Shown: in pieces, positions 1-11,908 of the stretch
How the letters are laid out: each line of letters opens with the position of its first letter
How positions within the stretch are numbered: position 1 is the first letter of the stretch
Source of the DNA: Talinum fruticosum
Taxonomy: Eukaryota; Streptophyta; Magnoliopsida; Caryophyllales; Talinaceae
Direction: 5' to 3'
DNA: 64,000 nt
Assembly (NCBI GenBank): GCA_021018815.1
Contig: JAITYX010000058.1
Location: 637,001 to 701,000 of the forward strand
Made by a program: the position numbers and the translations under genes
The notes under the pieces: model-generated
The model's database searches: none
What the model saw: only the letters and a program-made list of their open reading frames with translations
Told to the model about the DNA's origin: nothing

Positions 1-1030
1 TTTGCAGTTTCTTATTCCGCTCTAACGGGTGATAATTTTATTTTTCCCTTTTCCAAGAGATGGCTAGGGCTTTAGTGTAGGTGGTATCAATAGGAGTGTA
101 GTCGGCATACCTGTTGAGGGCATTGACATCTCGCATCCCTGCTAGTATTGCATGTATTAGAGGTTTTCTTATCTTTGGAATGATAATTACCTCTATACCC
201 GGTTGTGACTTTTGTGGTCGCGGTAGATAGCTCTTCTTCTATTAGCAAGCCAACATCTCTAAGGGTTGAAAAATTCATGGGAAGGAATTTGAGGTGCCGA
301 TTATAATTGGGCTTAAGGTTTTTCACAATAATCCTAACTTGGTCCTTCTCGGAGGGTCGATCAATTATGTGGGTAGCCTTTGCTCTCCATCCGGCAAGAA
401 AATCTATGAAGCTCTCCTTTTAACCTTGCTTGATTAACTCTAAGTCTTTATGAGTAATAGGCAAATCGTTGTTATAGGAGTGTTGATGTAGGAACTCCTT
501 GTGCAGATCTGTCTAATTGGCAACCTTGCGTGGGTCAACTGCATTGTACCACTTCATTACATCGGTGTTGAAAGTCCAGGGGAAGATAATGTGGTAAATG
601 TCTTCAGTAATGTTCTTAAGAGTCATTGCTCCTAATAAGTTGCGTACTTGATGATGGAAATTCTCGGAACCTTTGAACTTGATATCGGGAATGGTAAATT
701 TTGGAGGTAGTTTACCCTTAGAGATTGAAGTAATGATTACCGAACATGGATGATTCCCTTAACATCTGTTCTATCCGATCTACATGTGGATCGAGCTGAG
801 GTTTGGATTCACGTTTATGGGATTCATGTTTGGGACTATCTAGAGGAGACAAGCTAGGTAGAGGTAGAGGGCCTAATTTCTCTCCTCTTCTCGGACGTTC
901 AGCTTCCTCATCTCTCTTCTTGTCCTCAATAGCCCTTATGATAGTCCTTATATTCCCTCGATAAAGATGATATCTTCTCATCTTGATCATTCATCCCAAT
1001 TTCCACCCTAGCTATGTTCTCATTAAGTAA
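1..1030 (-). pseudogene. gypsy Gag (retrotrans_gag-type), degenerate
   Basis: The minus-strand frames hold a broken gypsy capsid protein. Residues at 990-718 form a charged N-terminal leader rich in Lys, Arg, Glu and Pro. Further fragments include the cluster FPWTFNTDVMKWYNAVDP (about 590-535) and the stretch IVKNLKPNYNRHLKFLPMNF (about 330-270). These are typical of the retrotransposon gag domain: the tryptophan-containing core, then a late 'V.NL.P.Y...L'. Stops and frameshifts separate the pieces, so no functional Gag is made. Protease and polymerase would follow beyond base 1. Confidence 0.7.
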
Positions 1031-1532
1031 ACCGAGATTAAGACATTGCTTTGGGTTTAAATTCATTGGAAGGGAACTCTTTCTATGTATTGTCTTATGG
1101 CGAAGAGTTGATTAAAGCGGTGTGGTGTGCACCGAAGCTTGTCGCACCGGTATAGACCGCGAAGTAGAAAGAAAAGAAGATGTGTCGGACTCTTTAGTGA
1201 GGCGTTCTAATCTTTTAAGAGTTCGGATTCGGCAATACTCGGTTGCCGTAGACTTCCCTATTCTGCAGCCCAAAGGATGAGGTTTAGGACCATGTGAGAG
1301 AAGACCACTCTTGGGAGGAGCGGACTTAAGCGCGAGACCCGAAGAGACTAAGGATGCTTTTATTTGGATGGACACAAAGAATGCAATGAGAAAGAAATTA
1401 TGCATGGCTTAGTTCGGATGATGATCTAGCTAATGAATTATTAATCCTTAAAGCAAAGCTGCTTTCTATTCTAGTTAAATGATAATGCATGAATTTGCTT
1501 TGGCTAAATGCAAAAAATGAACGCCCTTAGTG
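1031..1532 (-). other. gypsy leader, no gene seen
   Basis: This is non-coding sequence between the gypsy gag and the 44-bp repeat. A 97-codon frame at 1112-1405 has no recognisable domain and I treat it as chance. Confidence 0.4.
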
Positions 1533-1770
1533 TGAGATGGATTTGATTTGGCTAACATAAATGGACTCACCTAATATGTGATGAAATTGATTTAGCTAAT
1601 GCAAATGGATTCACCTAATATGAGATGAATTTCATTTGGCTAATGCAAATGGACTCACCTAATATGAGATGAATTTAATTTGGCTAATGTAAATGGACTC
1701 ACCTAATATGAGATGAATTTGATTTGACTCACCTAATATGAGATGAATTTGATTTGGCTAATGTAAATGT
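1533..1770. repeat. 44-bp tandem repeat (about 5.5 copies)
   Basis: Copies of a 44-bp unit containing ATGAGATGAATTTGATTTGG and later GGACTCACCTAAT start at about 1533, 1577, 1621, 1665 and 1709. A final copy has lost about 14 bp and begins near 1739. The unit lies in the gypsy leader between gag and the LTR. Copies differ by only a few bases, so the expansion is fairly recent or was homogenised. No coding role is apparent. Confidence 0.85.
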
Positions 1771-4432
1771 GCAAATGCAAAAAATAGGGAATGTCAAGGA
1801 AAAGAAAGTCAAACTGACCAAAGATAAAGGGGACCTTCGGTAAGAACCCTTTTGGAGCGATAGGTTGTGACTACTTAGACTCGCTTAAAGAAAATTTTAG
1901 TATGATTCAGAAATGCAAATAATGGACTAACCCTAGTAGGAAAAGGGGATTTTGACTTTTGGCTAAATGCACATAATGGACCGACTATAAGAAAGTTATT
2001 ACGAGTGTTTTATTTTCACCCATGCAAGGGCTAATTAGCACTCACCTATTCTTAAAGGCTCACAAATAAAGGATTAAATCTAAAACACACATAGTCATTT
2101 AAGCATGCAAATGAAGTTAAAGGGACCATCTAATAATCAAAACGTTCAACGGTCAAAAGACGTTTATACTTGGTGCCTCTCGGTGAACTAAACGGTTTAA
2201 CCCAAGAGCGGGTGCTACGAGGGAAAAGGTACTATTTCCTTGGGCAATAAAGCCTAGTTGGGGCCGCCTAGGATTTAGTGGGAGCCTCATTCCGAAAGGG
2301 TAAACAGGGGTAGAATAAACTTTTCCTAGGGGTCCAAAATAGTATTTAAACTATGTTCAAAGGTTGCTAAATGCGGAATGCCCAATGTAAGCACATTATA
2401 CGAATATACTAGTCACATTTTCAAGTTTTGCCCTCTTAATAAAAAGTTAATCCCCAGTGAAGTCGTCATCGTAGGAACCACGGCCGGGTGGACCTAGACC
2501 GAACTTCCCATGTGCCTTTTTGGGGTTCTTGGTTTTGGAAAATAGGGTTTGAAAAGGATTTAGGATTTTGAAAGATAAATTTTAGAATATGGGGATTGAT
2601 CTCTTATCAAGAGTTCCAAATTTTATTAAGTTAGATTAATATATTCAATCATATTGAATTGATTAGCATTTTATTAATCATTTTATTTTATAAATTATTT
2701 TTAGAATTCTCGGGATAGTATCTCCTAATTGAAGAGCAAATAAAATTTAGAAATTTGGGTTCTACCGTGAGGCTTTAGGTACAGCACCAGTGTGAAAACA
2801 CCGGTCCGAACCCAAGCCTTAGCCGTTGACCACCCAGTGCGAGGCAATAGCTTGAACTCGGCGGTCATCGACGCCGGCCAGGGCTTAGGCTGAAACAGAT
2901 CGGCCTCGACCTCCGGACTGGTAGACAGATCCGGATCTCCTTTTTTACCATATAATTAGAAAATAACCGAGATGCATTTTTAATAAGAATAAAGCAAAAA
3001 CCGGGAGTCACTAGTCGAGTTTTAGGAAGAAAACTAACAAAAACTAAAACTTGCTCTTCCAATCTTAGTATGGGAAAACTAAGACTAAAAGAGGATAAAA
3101 TTGACTCCATTGGTCTTTCAACCGAGATCAAATCCGGTTACGAGGGTATGAAATGCAGGGAAAACCCTTCCATTTTCCCTATCTCGAAGACGACCATTAC
3201 TAGTTCGAGTAGTGAATCTAAATAATGCAAAAACACAAGCATACAACAACATGCTAAGTGAAATAATAAAGGAAAGAGATAAAAGTAAAATTAAAAGAAA
3301 GTTCTAAAGAAAGCGAAAAAAAGGAAAAAGAAAAGAAAAGCGGGAAATCTAAAAGAACACATCGGGCGAGGAGGAATAAAAAGTGATATGAAAAGCGATA
3401 AATAACACATAAATTAAATAACCGTTTGAAGGCTAAACGATTGCGCTCAGAGTTGTCCCACCTTGCTGATCCGGATCTCTACACTAGATCTTTTGATGCT
3501 ACGATGATAAATCAAAGAAAGGGCTTGTTTTTGTGAATTGTGTAAAAGGTGAATGTGTAAGGGGTAAGAAGGATCAATCGAATAAGTGCCCAACGATCGG
3601 AATAACTGAATATTCTTTAGCTCTTTGCACAAATACAATGGCAGAGTAACATGTAGGTATGAGTGCTCGCTTAGCTTTCTGCAACATTACGCATTGGAGA
3701 AAGTAATATGGGAATGAGAGACAAGGCTCTCTATTTAGAGAGAGAGACCTAGGTTATAAATGACCTAGGGTTTACACTCGGCCAACCGTCTAGCAGCTGC
3801 AAATAAACCGGGCCGGAATCTCACAAGATTGAACCGGATAAATCAAGGATAAAACCCGATAGAATTTGGTTCTCGGGCGCTTGCCACTCGGGCTTGCCTA
3901 GGGTTTCATGCCTTAGTGTGTTTCCAAAGGATTCTCCAACCCAAAACACGAGTATTTCACTTAAAATTCTAGGGTCACAAGCACTCGGCCATGATGTTGT
4001 TTTGAGGGGAAAAGCTCCTGGTCTCGTCCGGATCTGTTTTGTGGAGCTTAAACGTAACACTTTGATGCTCGTGATCATGAATGCAACGTTTTAATGTAGT
4101 CTTCGTGTCTTCAGCTCCTTGTCCGATTGGACAAAAGTAAAATGCGATATTCGAACTAGGAATTTCCTAGCACACAGACCTGGACTCCGTTGTCTCTGAA
4201 GGCTTGGCCCGGTTTTAGATTGTTCGAAAGAAAGGGGGATTTTTGATCGACCCAAGACAAAAGCCTATTTATTTAGTGTTGGGGTTCTTTCCGGTTTACT
4301 GGCTTTTGTCGCACCAATTAAACACGATCCAAGATCCAAATCCTCAAATAGGACTCGGGATTTCATCATCGGGCCAATAGAATAAAATACGGAATTAAAG
4401 AGATAAGAGACGACACTTTTTAGGTGTCTACA
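1771..4432 (-). repeat. gypsy 5' leader plus LTR, inner boundary unresolved
   Basis: The stretch is non-coding in all frames apart from short chance ORFs. Its high-coordinate end (4425-4432, TGTCTACA on the plus strand) is the LTR terminus. An A/G-rich segment lies at about 3240-3390. I see no gene here. Confidence 0.55.
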
Positions 4433-4634
4433 ATATCACCAAGAATCTAGTTCAGCACTAAAAACAAAACACATTGAGGTCGGTTATCATTTTCTAAGAG
4501 ACCATTATGAGAAAGGTGATATTAAACTTGAGTTTATTCCTACTAAATTTCAATTATCCGATATTTTCACTAAACCTTTGAGTAAAGATTAGTTTTGCTT
4601 TATTAGGAATGAACTTGGCATGTTAATTACATGA
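4433..4634 (+). pseudogene. Copia A: RNase H C-terminus
   Basis: The plus strand encodes the end of a Ty1/copia RNase H: ITKNLVQHS, then KHIEVGYHFLRDHYEKGDI, LEFIPTKFQLSDIFTKPLS and FCFIRNELG. It ends at a TGA at 4632-4634. The KHIE/FIPT/DIFTKPL/FIRNELG series is the hallmark C-terminus of copia polyproteins. A stop replaces a residue after KPLSKD. Everything upstream in A has been displaced by the gypsy insertion, whose LTR touches this fragment directly. Confidence 0.85.
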
Positions 4635-5194
4635 TTATCTTATTTACTGCCTAAATTATTGTGTTATTATATGCTTTGAGTGAATAGAAAATGGATCGGT
4701 TAAATTAGAATGAGACTAAGCTATGAGTCATTTATTTTCTCGTGTCACTTAGACACCTTATCGAATCGGACTCGGTTTATTAGAGAAATAGACATCAAAA
4801 TTTTAGGATTATCTCTAAATCAATGGAGAATCTCGTAAATATTTTGGAAAATATATTTTCTCTCTCTCTCGGCACATGATTAGTACTGGAAAACTAGCGA
4901 GTTAGAGAGAAGTAGACTCGAAACTTCGCAGATTATACTCCGGAAGACAACGATCCGCTAACCATTGATTGGAGGGTTAAGTTAGAAAGGCGCTTGTTCA
5001 ATGACAAAATGCGTTCTATAAATAGCACCTTTTCATTTTCTTTGGTTCACTTTGCGAATTATTCCTCTCACTTTGCTCTCTTTGCTCTCATACTCAAACA
5101 TTCTCGCACTTAAGTCTCTCTTAGTTTCTCGATCATCCGCACTACTCTCTCTTCTCTTCACCTTCTTACTCTTAATCTCTTTCACTCTTTCACT
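4635..5194 (+). promoter_or_regulatory. Copia A pol-ORF2 spacer with TATA box
   Basis: This is a 560-bp non-coding spacer between the pol stop and the ORF2 ATG. It contains TATAAATA at 5017-5024, 178 bp before the ATG, followed by a CT-rich leader. The same spacer layout recurs in elements B, D and E. I infer an internal promoter or 5' leader for ORF2; no transcript evidence is available. Confidence 0.5.
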
Positions 5195-6968
5195 ATGCCG
5201 AAGTAAAACCACTGCGCTGAGAATCCCCAAGGCAAGGGAAAAGCCCCCGCCTCAGACGACCCAAAACATTTGGTGGCTCAAGCACTTTTCATAGATGATA
5301 AGGTGGCTCAGCACTTTTCATAAATGATAAGTTCTTTTCCAAAACTTCTTTTTCTTGGACAAAATCCACCATCAAAGCTGGTGCTTTTAGTTGTGTTTTT
5401 GGGAGTATATCTACCAAAAACTCGTCATTAAGTTCTATTCTCATACGATAGCAAGAGATAACATGATGTCTTCTGTCATCTAAGGCAAGGTGATTCATAT
5501 CAATCTTGCTCTAGTTCACTAAGCTCTTTGATATGAAGTGTCTTTTTCTTAATTCTAATCCTATCCCCTTCAATGAAGTCACGGATGACTTCTTTGATAA
5601 ATACTCTAAAGAAATTCCTTAGTCTAGAAAGAACTTTTCTATAACTTAGATGACATCTCAAGCAAGGCTTCTTAGCTTCATTATGATGAGAAGCTTCTTC
5701 TCTACTATACATCAAAAGAAAACCCCAATAGCAAAGTCTTGAAAGTACTTTATGATATCCTTGAAGCTTATAAGGTTGACCTCTTCCCTTTCATTATGGA
5801 GCAGATTGCTTATGTTCCTTCGACCTGAAGAAGCTTCCATACCCCTTTAGAGCTCTTCTTTTTCGCTGTCTTTGCTTCGGTTTGAAGTACCTCTTCCTTC
5901 GACCCCAACAAATTCTTTGAGCGTACTCATTTATATCCATGAAAGCAAACTCATTGCTTGCTAGTATACGAGGAAATAGCAGTGGTGAATGATGGAAGGT
6001 TCTTTTTTGTTTATACTATTTTTATCATCTACAGAAGTCGGGAATTACTTGTATTACATTCTTAGTTAGAATATATATATTACGAGAGAACTATTTGACT
6101 TTTCACTTTTTAAATTGAAACTGGGATGATGTCATTATTATCAAATATCATATGATATCTCGATTTAATATAGTGTATCAAAAGTTTTCTATTCGATTCT
6201 AGAATCAAATTAGGGCTCACTCTTCAAAACCATTCCTCCTCCTCCACCTCGGACTTAGAAAAGTTATGAGGTCCCTTTTCTCACTCATTGGAACTTCATC
6301 TTCTCAGTCTACCCCTTCTATTGAATTTCTTTAGAAGGTGGTTACTCAATTAGCTGCCATAGTAAGCAGCGATGTAGTAACCTTCCAGGTTTTCATGCCT
6401 ATGCTGACGAGTTCTAAACCAAGGCTCAACCTTAGATTGATCGAGTCAAGCCCTAGTTCGCTGAGCTCAAGGAGATGATCAAACGCCAAAACGATCATAT
6501 CTCGCCACCTGCAAGAAAGAAGATCTAAAGGCTGCTGAGGACCGAGACTCCTCCGATGAAGCCCGACCTTTAAGTCCTTGAGTCCTTCTAAGTCTATGAC
6601 TGAAAAAGCGAGAAGAAGAAGAAGGAGAAGGAGAAGAAGAGACTGGAGCAGTCCCAGTGAGGGACAAGGGGACAAAGAACCTGAGGTGATCTCCTCGAGA
6701 TCACACTCGAGTCTACCTCGGAGGAGGCTAGCGATGCAAGCGGTGCCTAAGGCCCCTACCTCGGAACCATAGCCTATAAGCTGGCAGCAGTGAGGCCTCG
6801 GAAGAAGAAGAACTAGAGGATATACCTTTGTCTCGAACGAAGGACAATTCAAATTCCTAATCTACCACTGCTTTGTTGCCTCCTCGCCAAGCTGCCTCCA
6901 CTCAAGGCTATAAGCGTCAACGTGGACCTCACTCTTCTACTTCTCGCCAAACTACTCCTCTTTCTTGA
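5195..6968 (+). pseudogene. Copia A ORF2 (post-pol ORF), degenerate
   Basis: It starts at ATGCCGAAG, matching the MPK start of ORF2 in the other elements, but a stop follows the third codon. Recognisable remnants are HLVAQALFIDDK near the start, RKNFSIT and ARLLSFIMMRSFFS at about 5620-5700, and a Lys/Arg/Glu-rich coiled region at about 6590-6680. These match the order of parts in the ORF2 of B and E. About 250 bp at 5960-6210 have no counterpart in those copies and look like an insertion or unrelated sequence. The probable end is the TGA near 6966-6968. Function is unknown. In position it corresponds to the env-like ORF reported in some Sireviruses. Confidence 0.6.
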
Positions 6969-7401
6969 TTTAAAATTTTTTTGTCTAACAATTGTGTACT
7001 TTCTTGCTTTTCCTCCCTACTTTGGTTTATTTTGATGAAATGTATAGGGAGAGAAAAATGGATAGATGTTTGGCTCGGGGGATTCTCTGTATTTTCTTAC
7101 GTGTGTATGCAAAATTTTTTTTCTCTAAGTTTTAATGAAGTTCATTTTATTGCTAAGTATATATGAGTTATATTTTGTACTTCTTATTCCTACTTTGATA
7201 TAACTCTACTACATCTTATCATTGCTTAAATTTATTTTCTCTATGATAAGAGCGCTTCATTCTTGCTCTTATAATTTGCTAAGTATGTTACGAGTTATGT
7301 ATGATCAAATCTCTCTAACATTTCGATCCTGATCAAATGCAATGAAAACTCATCTCTTTGTCTCTGTTAGCTTCTATCTTATTTATGGAATGTCTTTCAT
7401 C
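6969..7401 (+). other. Copia A 3' untranslated region
   Basis: Non-coding. A purine tract with the shared context GATGAAATGTATAGGGAGAG lies at about 7034-7053. It is an upstream duplicate of the LTR-adjacent polypurine tract, and the same paired arrangement is seen in B, D and E. Confidence 0.55.
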
Positions 7402-7414
7402 AAAAGGAGGAGAT
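7402..7414 (+). promoter_or_regulatory. Copia A polypurine tract
   Basis: AAAAGGAGGAGAT lies immediately before the LTR start TGAAGACTC. It is the expected plus-strand DNA primer site for reverse transcription. Confidence 0.85.
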
Positions 7415-7877
7415 TGAAGACTCAGGTATAACTCTCTATGTTTATATTTGGTTTTGATTTCAAGTCATTCTAAGCATTTAAGAGGCTCATCTCCGAGTTT
7501 TCGATTCTATCGACCTGCTTAGAAACCATCTATTAACACATTTAACGGGGTTTCTAACCCACTTAGAGACAACATGCCTCAATGGCTAATGTACCTTGCT
7601 TGTGTATAAATAGAAGCCTCTCTAGAAGACTTTAAGATTCTTTGGTGAACATTGAAAAACACTTAGTCGAGTGTATACTTAATCTTCATATTACAACTCC
7701 AATTCTTATGTTTCTACTTTCGACTTGTAAAGAGAAAGTCTTACAATTACTTATTTATTTTCAATTCTCTGTTAAGTCCCTTGGCTGAGCTGTAAAGGTT
7801 AACCCAGCTCGGTTGTACCTAACTGTAAGGGTTATCTCGAGTTAGGAAGTATTGGATCGAGATAAGGAAATTTCTGA
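7415..7877 (+). repeat. Copia A 3' LTR, first part
   Basis: The LTR begins TGAAGACTCAGG right after the polypurine tract. It contains TATAAATA at 7606-7613 and the shared U5 segments (CCTTGGCTGAGCTGTAAAGG, then GGAAGTATTGGATCG). It breaks off at 7877 and continues at 17774. Its U3 is about 700 bp shorter than in B or E, so an internal deletion is likely. The last five bases, TCTGA, are the left copy of the target duplication of element B. Confidence 0.85.
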
Positions 7878-7886
7878 TGAAGACTC

Positions 7887-10650
7887 ATATGGATGCTCAC
7901 GCTACATGTTAGGAGATTTAAGACTCTTTTATGAGTTACAAGATCTTAAAGGAGGCAAAGTAACTTTTGGAGATGACAGTAAGGGCAAGATAGTTGGGAT
8001 TGGCAAGATTGGTGAAGGAGACAACCTAGTCGAGTCCAGTTTATCTTGTCGAGGATTGAAGTATAATCTGCTCAACATCTCTCAATTGTGTGACAAAGGT
8101 CAAGAGGTAAGGTTCACTCGGACCAAGCTGCTACATTTCTAATGCAGCTACCAAAGAGACTAAGCTCTCGGGTAAGAGGTCGGGTAACACCTATACTATT
8201 CCTCTCTCGATCCAAGTCAGAATTTATCTTGTTTAAAAGCATCATTGCATGATAATTCTTTGACATGGCATTGTAGAATAGGTCATGTTAACATGCACAC
8301 TATTATAAAGCTTGCATCTCATGGTTTAGTTAGGGGTTTGCCTATCTGTGCATTTAACAAAGATAAAATATATGAAGCATGCACAAAAGGAAACAAGTCA
8401 GATCATCCTTCAAACCTCTCAAAATTGTTTCCACATCCAAAGTTCTTGAATTGCTTCATATGGATTTGTGTGGTGAAATTTCTGTGAAAAGCCTTAGAGG
8501 TAAATCGTATGTCCTTGTGATTGTTGATGATTTCTCATGATTTGCCTAGGTTTGTTTTCTTAAAAATAAGAAAGAAGCTTTCAAAGAGTTCAGTAAGCTT
8601 TGTAGGAAAATTCAAGTGGAGTATCGGACTCGGATTAGAAGAATTCGAACTTACCATGGAAGGGAGTTCGATTATTCGGAATTTGCAGAGTTTTGGACAA
8701 GAATAGTATCTCTCACAACTTTTCAGCACCCAAAACTCCTCAACAGAATGAGTAGTGGAGAGAAAAATCAAACTCTTGAAGAAATAGGAAGAACAATGAT
8801 GATTGAAAATGATCTACCTTGCTTATTTATGGGTTGAGGCCGTGAACACCGCAAACTATATTCCGAACAAATGCCTCATCGGACATATCTTGAAGAAAAC
8901 TCCCTATGAGCTTTACAAGGAAAGAAACCCAACACATACTTCAAACCCTTTGGATGTAAGTGATTTGTTCACAATAACGGTAAGGATCACTGACCAAGTT
9001 TGTTACTAGGTCGAGATGAAGGTATATTTACGGGTTACTCATCTTACAGTAAAGCTTATCGTGTTTTTAATAAAAGAACTAATAAAGTGGAAGAAAGTAT
9101 CCATGTTGTGTTTAATAAGATAGATTAGGGAAAAACAAGTGAGTCAAGCTTCTCGGATCCGAAACTCGGTCGTGATGAAGATGATCCTGCTGAAGCTAAG
9201 CTCGAAAGAGTCGAAGAAAGCAACTCGGAACGAGGCAACACAAAACACCGAGACTCAAACTACACAAATTCAAGAGCTAGCTCAGAATGTCTGAAGGAAA
9301 AGCAAATGAGGAGACTCTGCAGGCTCAAACAAGCTGAAGATCAACCGGTTCAACCAAGGAACTTGGTGAACTAGAGAATAGGTAAAGCATTCAAATATGC
9401 ATCTAGCTACCGACTCGAGAACATTCTTTCGACATTAATAGTGGGTAAAAACTCATTCTTCTTTATAAAATCTATGTGCATTAATTGCATTGATATCATT
9501 AACGGAACCAAGAAATGCGCTAGAGGCCCTAAATGAACTTGAATGGGTAGAGGCCATGTAAGAAGAGCTTAATCAATTTGAAAGAAACCAAGTCCGGTCT
9601 CGACCAAACGACCTTTTAACCACCCAGTCATAGGAACCAAATGGGTTTTCAAAAAAAAAGCTGGATGTGGATGGGTTGGTAGTCGGAAATAAGGCTAGAC
9701 TTGTTGCTTAGGGTTACAATCAAGAAGAAGGAATTGATTGTGGGGAGACCTTTGCCCCTCTTGCTAGGATCGAAGCAATCAGAATCTTGTTGGCATTTGC
9801 ATCTAGCATGAATATTAAGTTGTATCCAATGGATGTTAAATGTGCTTTTCTGAATGGTTTCATTCAAGAGGAAGTCTATGTTGAGCAACCCCCTGGATTT
9901 GAAAACTCATAATTTCCAAATCATGTTTTCAAATTTCAAAAGGCTCTATATGGTATTAAACAAGCTCCCGGAGCTTGGTATGAAAGACTCGAGTAGTTTC
10001 TTGGTTGAAAATGATTTCGAAGAGGTCAGATTGACAAAACTCTTTTTATAAAAGATTTCCTTATTGCTCAGATTTATGTTGATGATATTATTTTTGGAGG
10101 TACTAATGAAACTTTATGTCGAGAATTTTCCGAGTTGATGAGACAGGAGTTCCAAATAAGCATGATGGGAGAGCTCAATTTCTTTCTTGGTCTATAAATT
10201 AGACAAGACAAAGATGAAATCTATGTCCATCAATCTAAGTATACCAAGGAGTTGTTGAAGAAGTACAAGCTTCAAGATGTGAAACATGTAGCCACACCTA
10301 TGAGTAGCGAGTATGAAACTTGACTCGGACGAAAAAGGTAAAGCGAGTAGATCGAAACTCTATAGAAGTATGATTGGATCTCTACTATATCTCACATCTA
10401 TTAGGCTAGACATTATGTTTAGTGTCTATCCGTGTGCAAGATTTCAAGCTAAACCAAAAGAATCACATCTCACTGCGGTGAAGAGGATTTTTAGATATCT
10501 TGCGGGGACTCGGAATCTTAATCTATGGTTTTCAAGAGACTCGAAATGACCCTTACTTGGATACTCGGATGCTGACTATGCTTGGTTACAAAGTTGATCG
10601 AAAGAGCACATTAGGAGCATGCCGGTTTCGGGTCAATCCCTCATATCTTG
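7887..10650 (+). pseudogene. Copia B Pol (PR end, INT, RT, part of RNase H)
   Basis: Domains appear in copia order. 7887-8140 holds the protease end (GCSRYMLGDLRLF, then GGKVTFGDDSKGKIVGIGKI) and YNLLNISQLCDKG. Integrase remnants at about 8245-9200 include HCRIGHVNMHTIIKLASHGL and WVEAVNTANYIPNKCL. Reverse transcriptase runs about 9500-10330, with [45 protein letters not shown], the catalytic YVDD at 10075-10086 and GELNFFLGL. RNase H begins at about 10340. Many stops and frameshifts make it non-functional. The YVDD aspartates are intact. Confidence 0.85.
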
Positions 10651-11272
10651 TGTAACGCCCCGAGTTACCATTTCTTAACAATTCCCTAATCCGAGATTAT
10701 TAGGTAAGGTCGCAGCGGGAGTTAACGATCGAAGGCGTTACCGCTGCCCTAACAAAAGGACCAGGCTGAATTAAAACACCATAATAAACAGTTTCTATTG
10801 GTCATACTACATATTTACAGATATTAGTGGCCATTACAACGATCAGCGATAGGACTTATGCAACCCTTAATTACAACCCAAGATCAAACCCAAAATTAGC
10901 GAGGGCGAGAATCACTGTGAGCACCTAACCCATCACGGAACAATGAAAGTGAAATATCCAACTAAATCTTGCTCCTCGTCAGGCTTCTTATGCGAAGTGT
11001 CTGTTCACGAGATGCTTTCCCTAAAAATAAAAACATCTAAATAATTCGAAGAATGAGTCGAAACTCAGTACGAACGTTCCATAATTTTGAAACACATTGA
11101 TTGAGCGTGCGCATCTCAATTCATTTTAGTTTGAAATCGGGGGAGAGAATATAATTAAAACTTGCTTGCCGGTTATTATCTCGAAAGTGGAACCCCTTGA
11201 TAATTGATACGATCTTAGTAAGGTGCACAACTCCTCGGCAGACCGAGAACCCGAGTTGAAGCCACGCGGGTT

Positions 11273-11338
11273 GGGCATAAGCCCCGATAATTGATAATTG
11301 ATAATTGATGGGCATAAGCCCCGATAATTGATAATTGG
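11273..11338. repeat. Short direct repeat inside the solo LTR
   Basis: GGGCATAAGCCCCGATAATT begins at 11273 and again at 11310 (37-bp spacing), each followed by iterations of GATAATT. This is local slippage or duplication. Confidence 0.7.
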
Positions 11339-11869
11339 GCGGGGACCACTTGATTAGGTGGCAAAACTTGATTTGCAAATGATTCATTATTAGTTATATA
11401 TATGAGAAGTGTTAAGATTTGATGAAACATGTGAGTTTTCGAAAGGTACAGGCAATGAACGTACTCGAACCGGGAATGTTTGTTTCTCCCCTTTTTATAA
11501 AAATTTAAGTTACCAGCTATTCGGCAACCGAAGTGGCCTCGATTCTGTTTCAAATAGATTTCCCTTATTAATAATGTTTTTCTTGAGTTTTAATACTTGA
11601 ATTCGTATAATCGTTGGCAATTTGATTCATTTTCTTCATTTATCAAGTAATTGATTAACTAAGATTTTTGTTACTCAACTCTCTTGCGTTAATCCCGTTT
11701 AGATCTTAATTAAGCATGTACTCATTAAAGTAGTCGATTAGATCAAGCAATGATATTCACACGATATAATGCGTTATGGATTCAAATCAAGAAAATGAAA
11801 ATACATATATACATGTATATATATATATTTTTGCATATCTACAAGTACCTAAGCATTTTGTAGTTAATA

Positions 11870-11908
11870 TTGTTATTATTATTATTGTCATTGTTATTGT
11901 TATTATTA
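11870..11908. repeat. ATT/GTT microsatellite
   Basis: An imperfect trinucleotide run of ATT, GTT and GTC units inside the solo LTR. Confidence 0.7.

Larger units (their letters stand above)
1..4432 (-). mobile_element. Ty3/gypsy LTR retrotransposon, 5' part (truncated by window edge)
   Basis: Reading the minus strand from 4432 downward, the sequence opens with TGTAGACACCTAAAAAGTG, a start typical of plant gypsy (Tat/Ogre-like) LTRs. It then runs through a long LTR/leader and reaches a degenerate gag below about 1030. The first base of the LTR abuts copia RNase H sequence at 4433, so this element inserted into copia element A. The other end, and hence the target duplication, lies outside the window. 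I could not place the inner LTR edge because no convincing primer-binding site was found. Lineage assignment rests on the LTR start and the gag fragment only. Confidence 0.75.

Noticed and set aside
2790..3000. Inner LTR edge and primer site of the gypsy element
   Set aside because: No CCA-ended complement to a plant tRNA next to a TG terminus was convincing, so the boundary is left open.
6346..6852. 168-codon minus-strand frame with a leucine run
   Set aside because: It is antisense to the Lys/Arg/Glu-rich region of ORF2 of element A; the leucines are the complement of the purine-rich codons.
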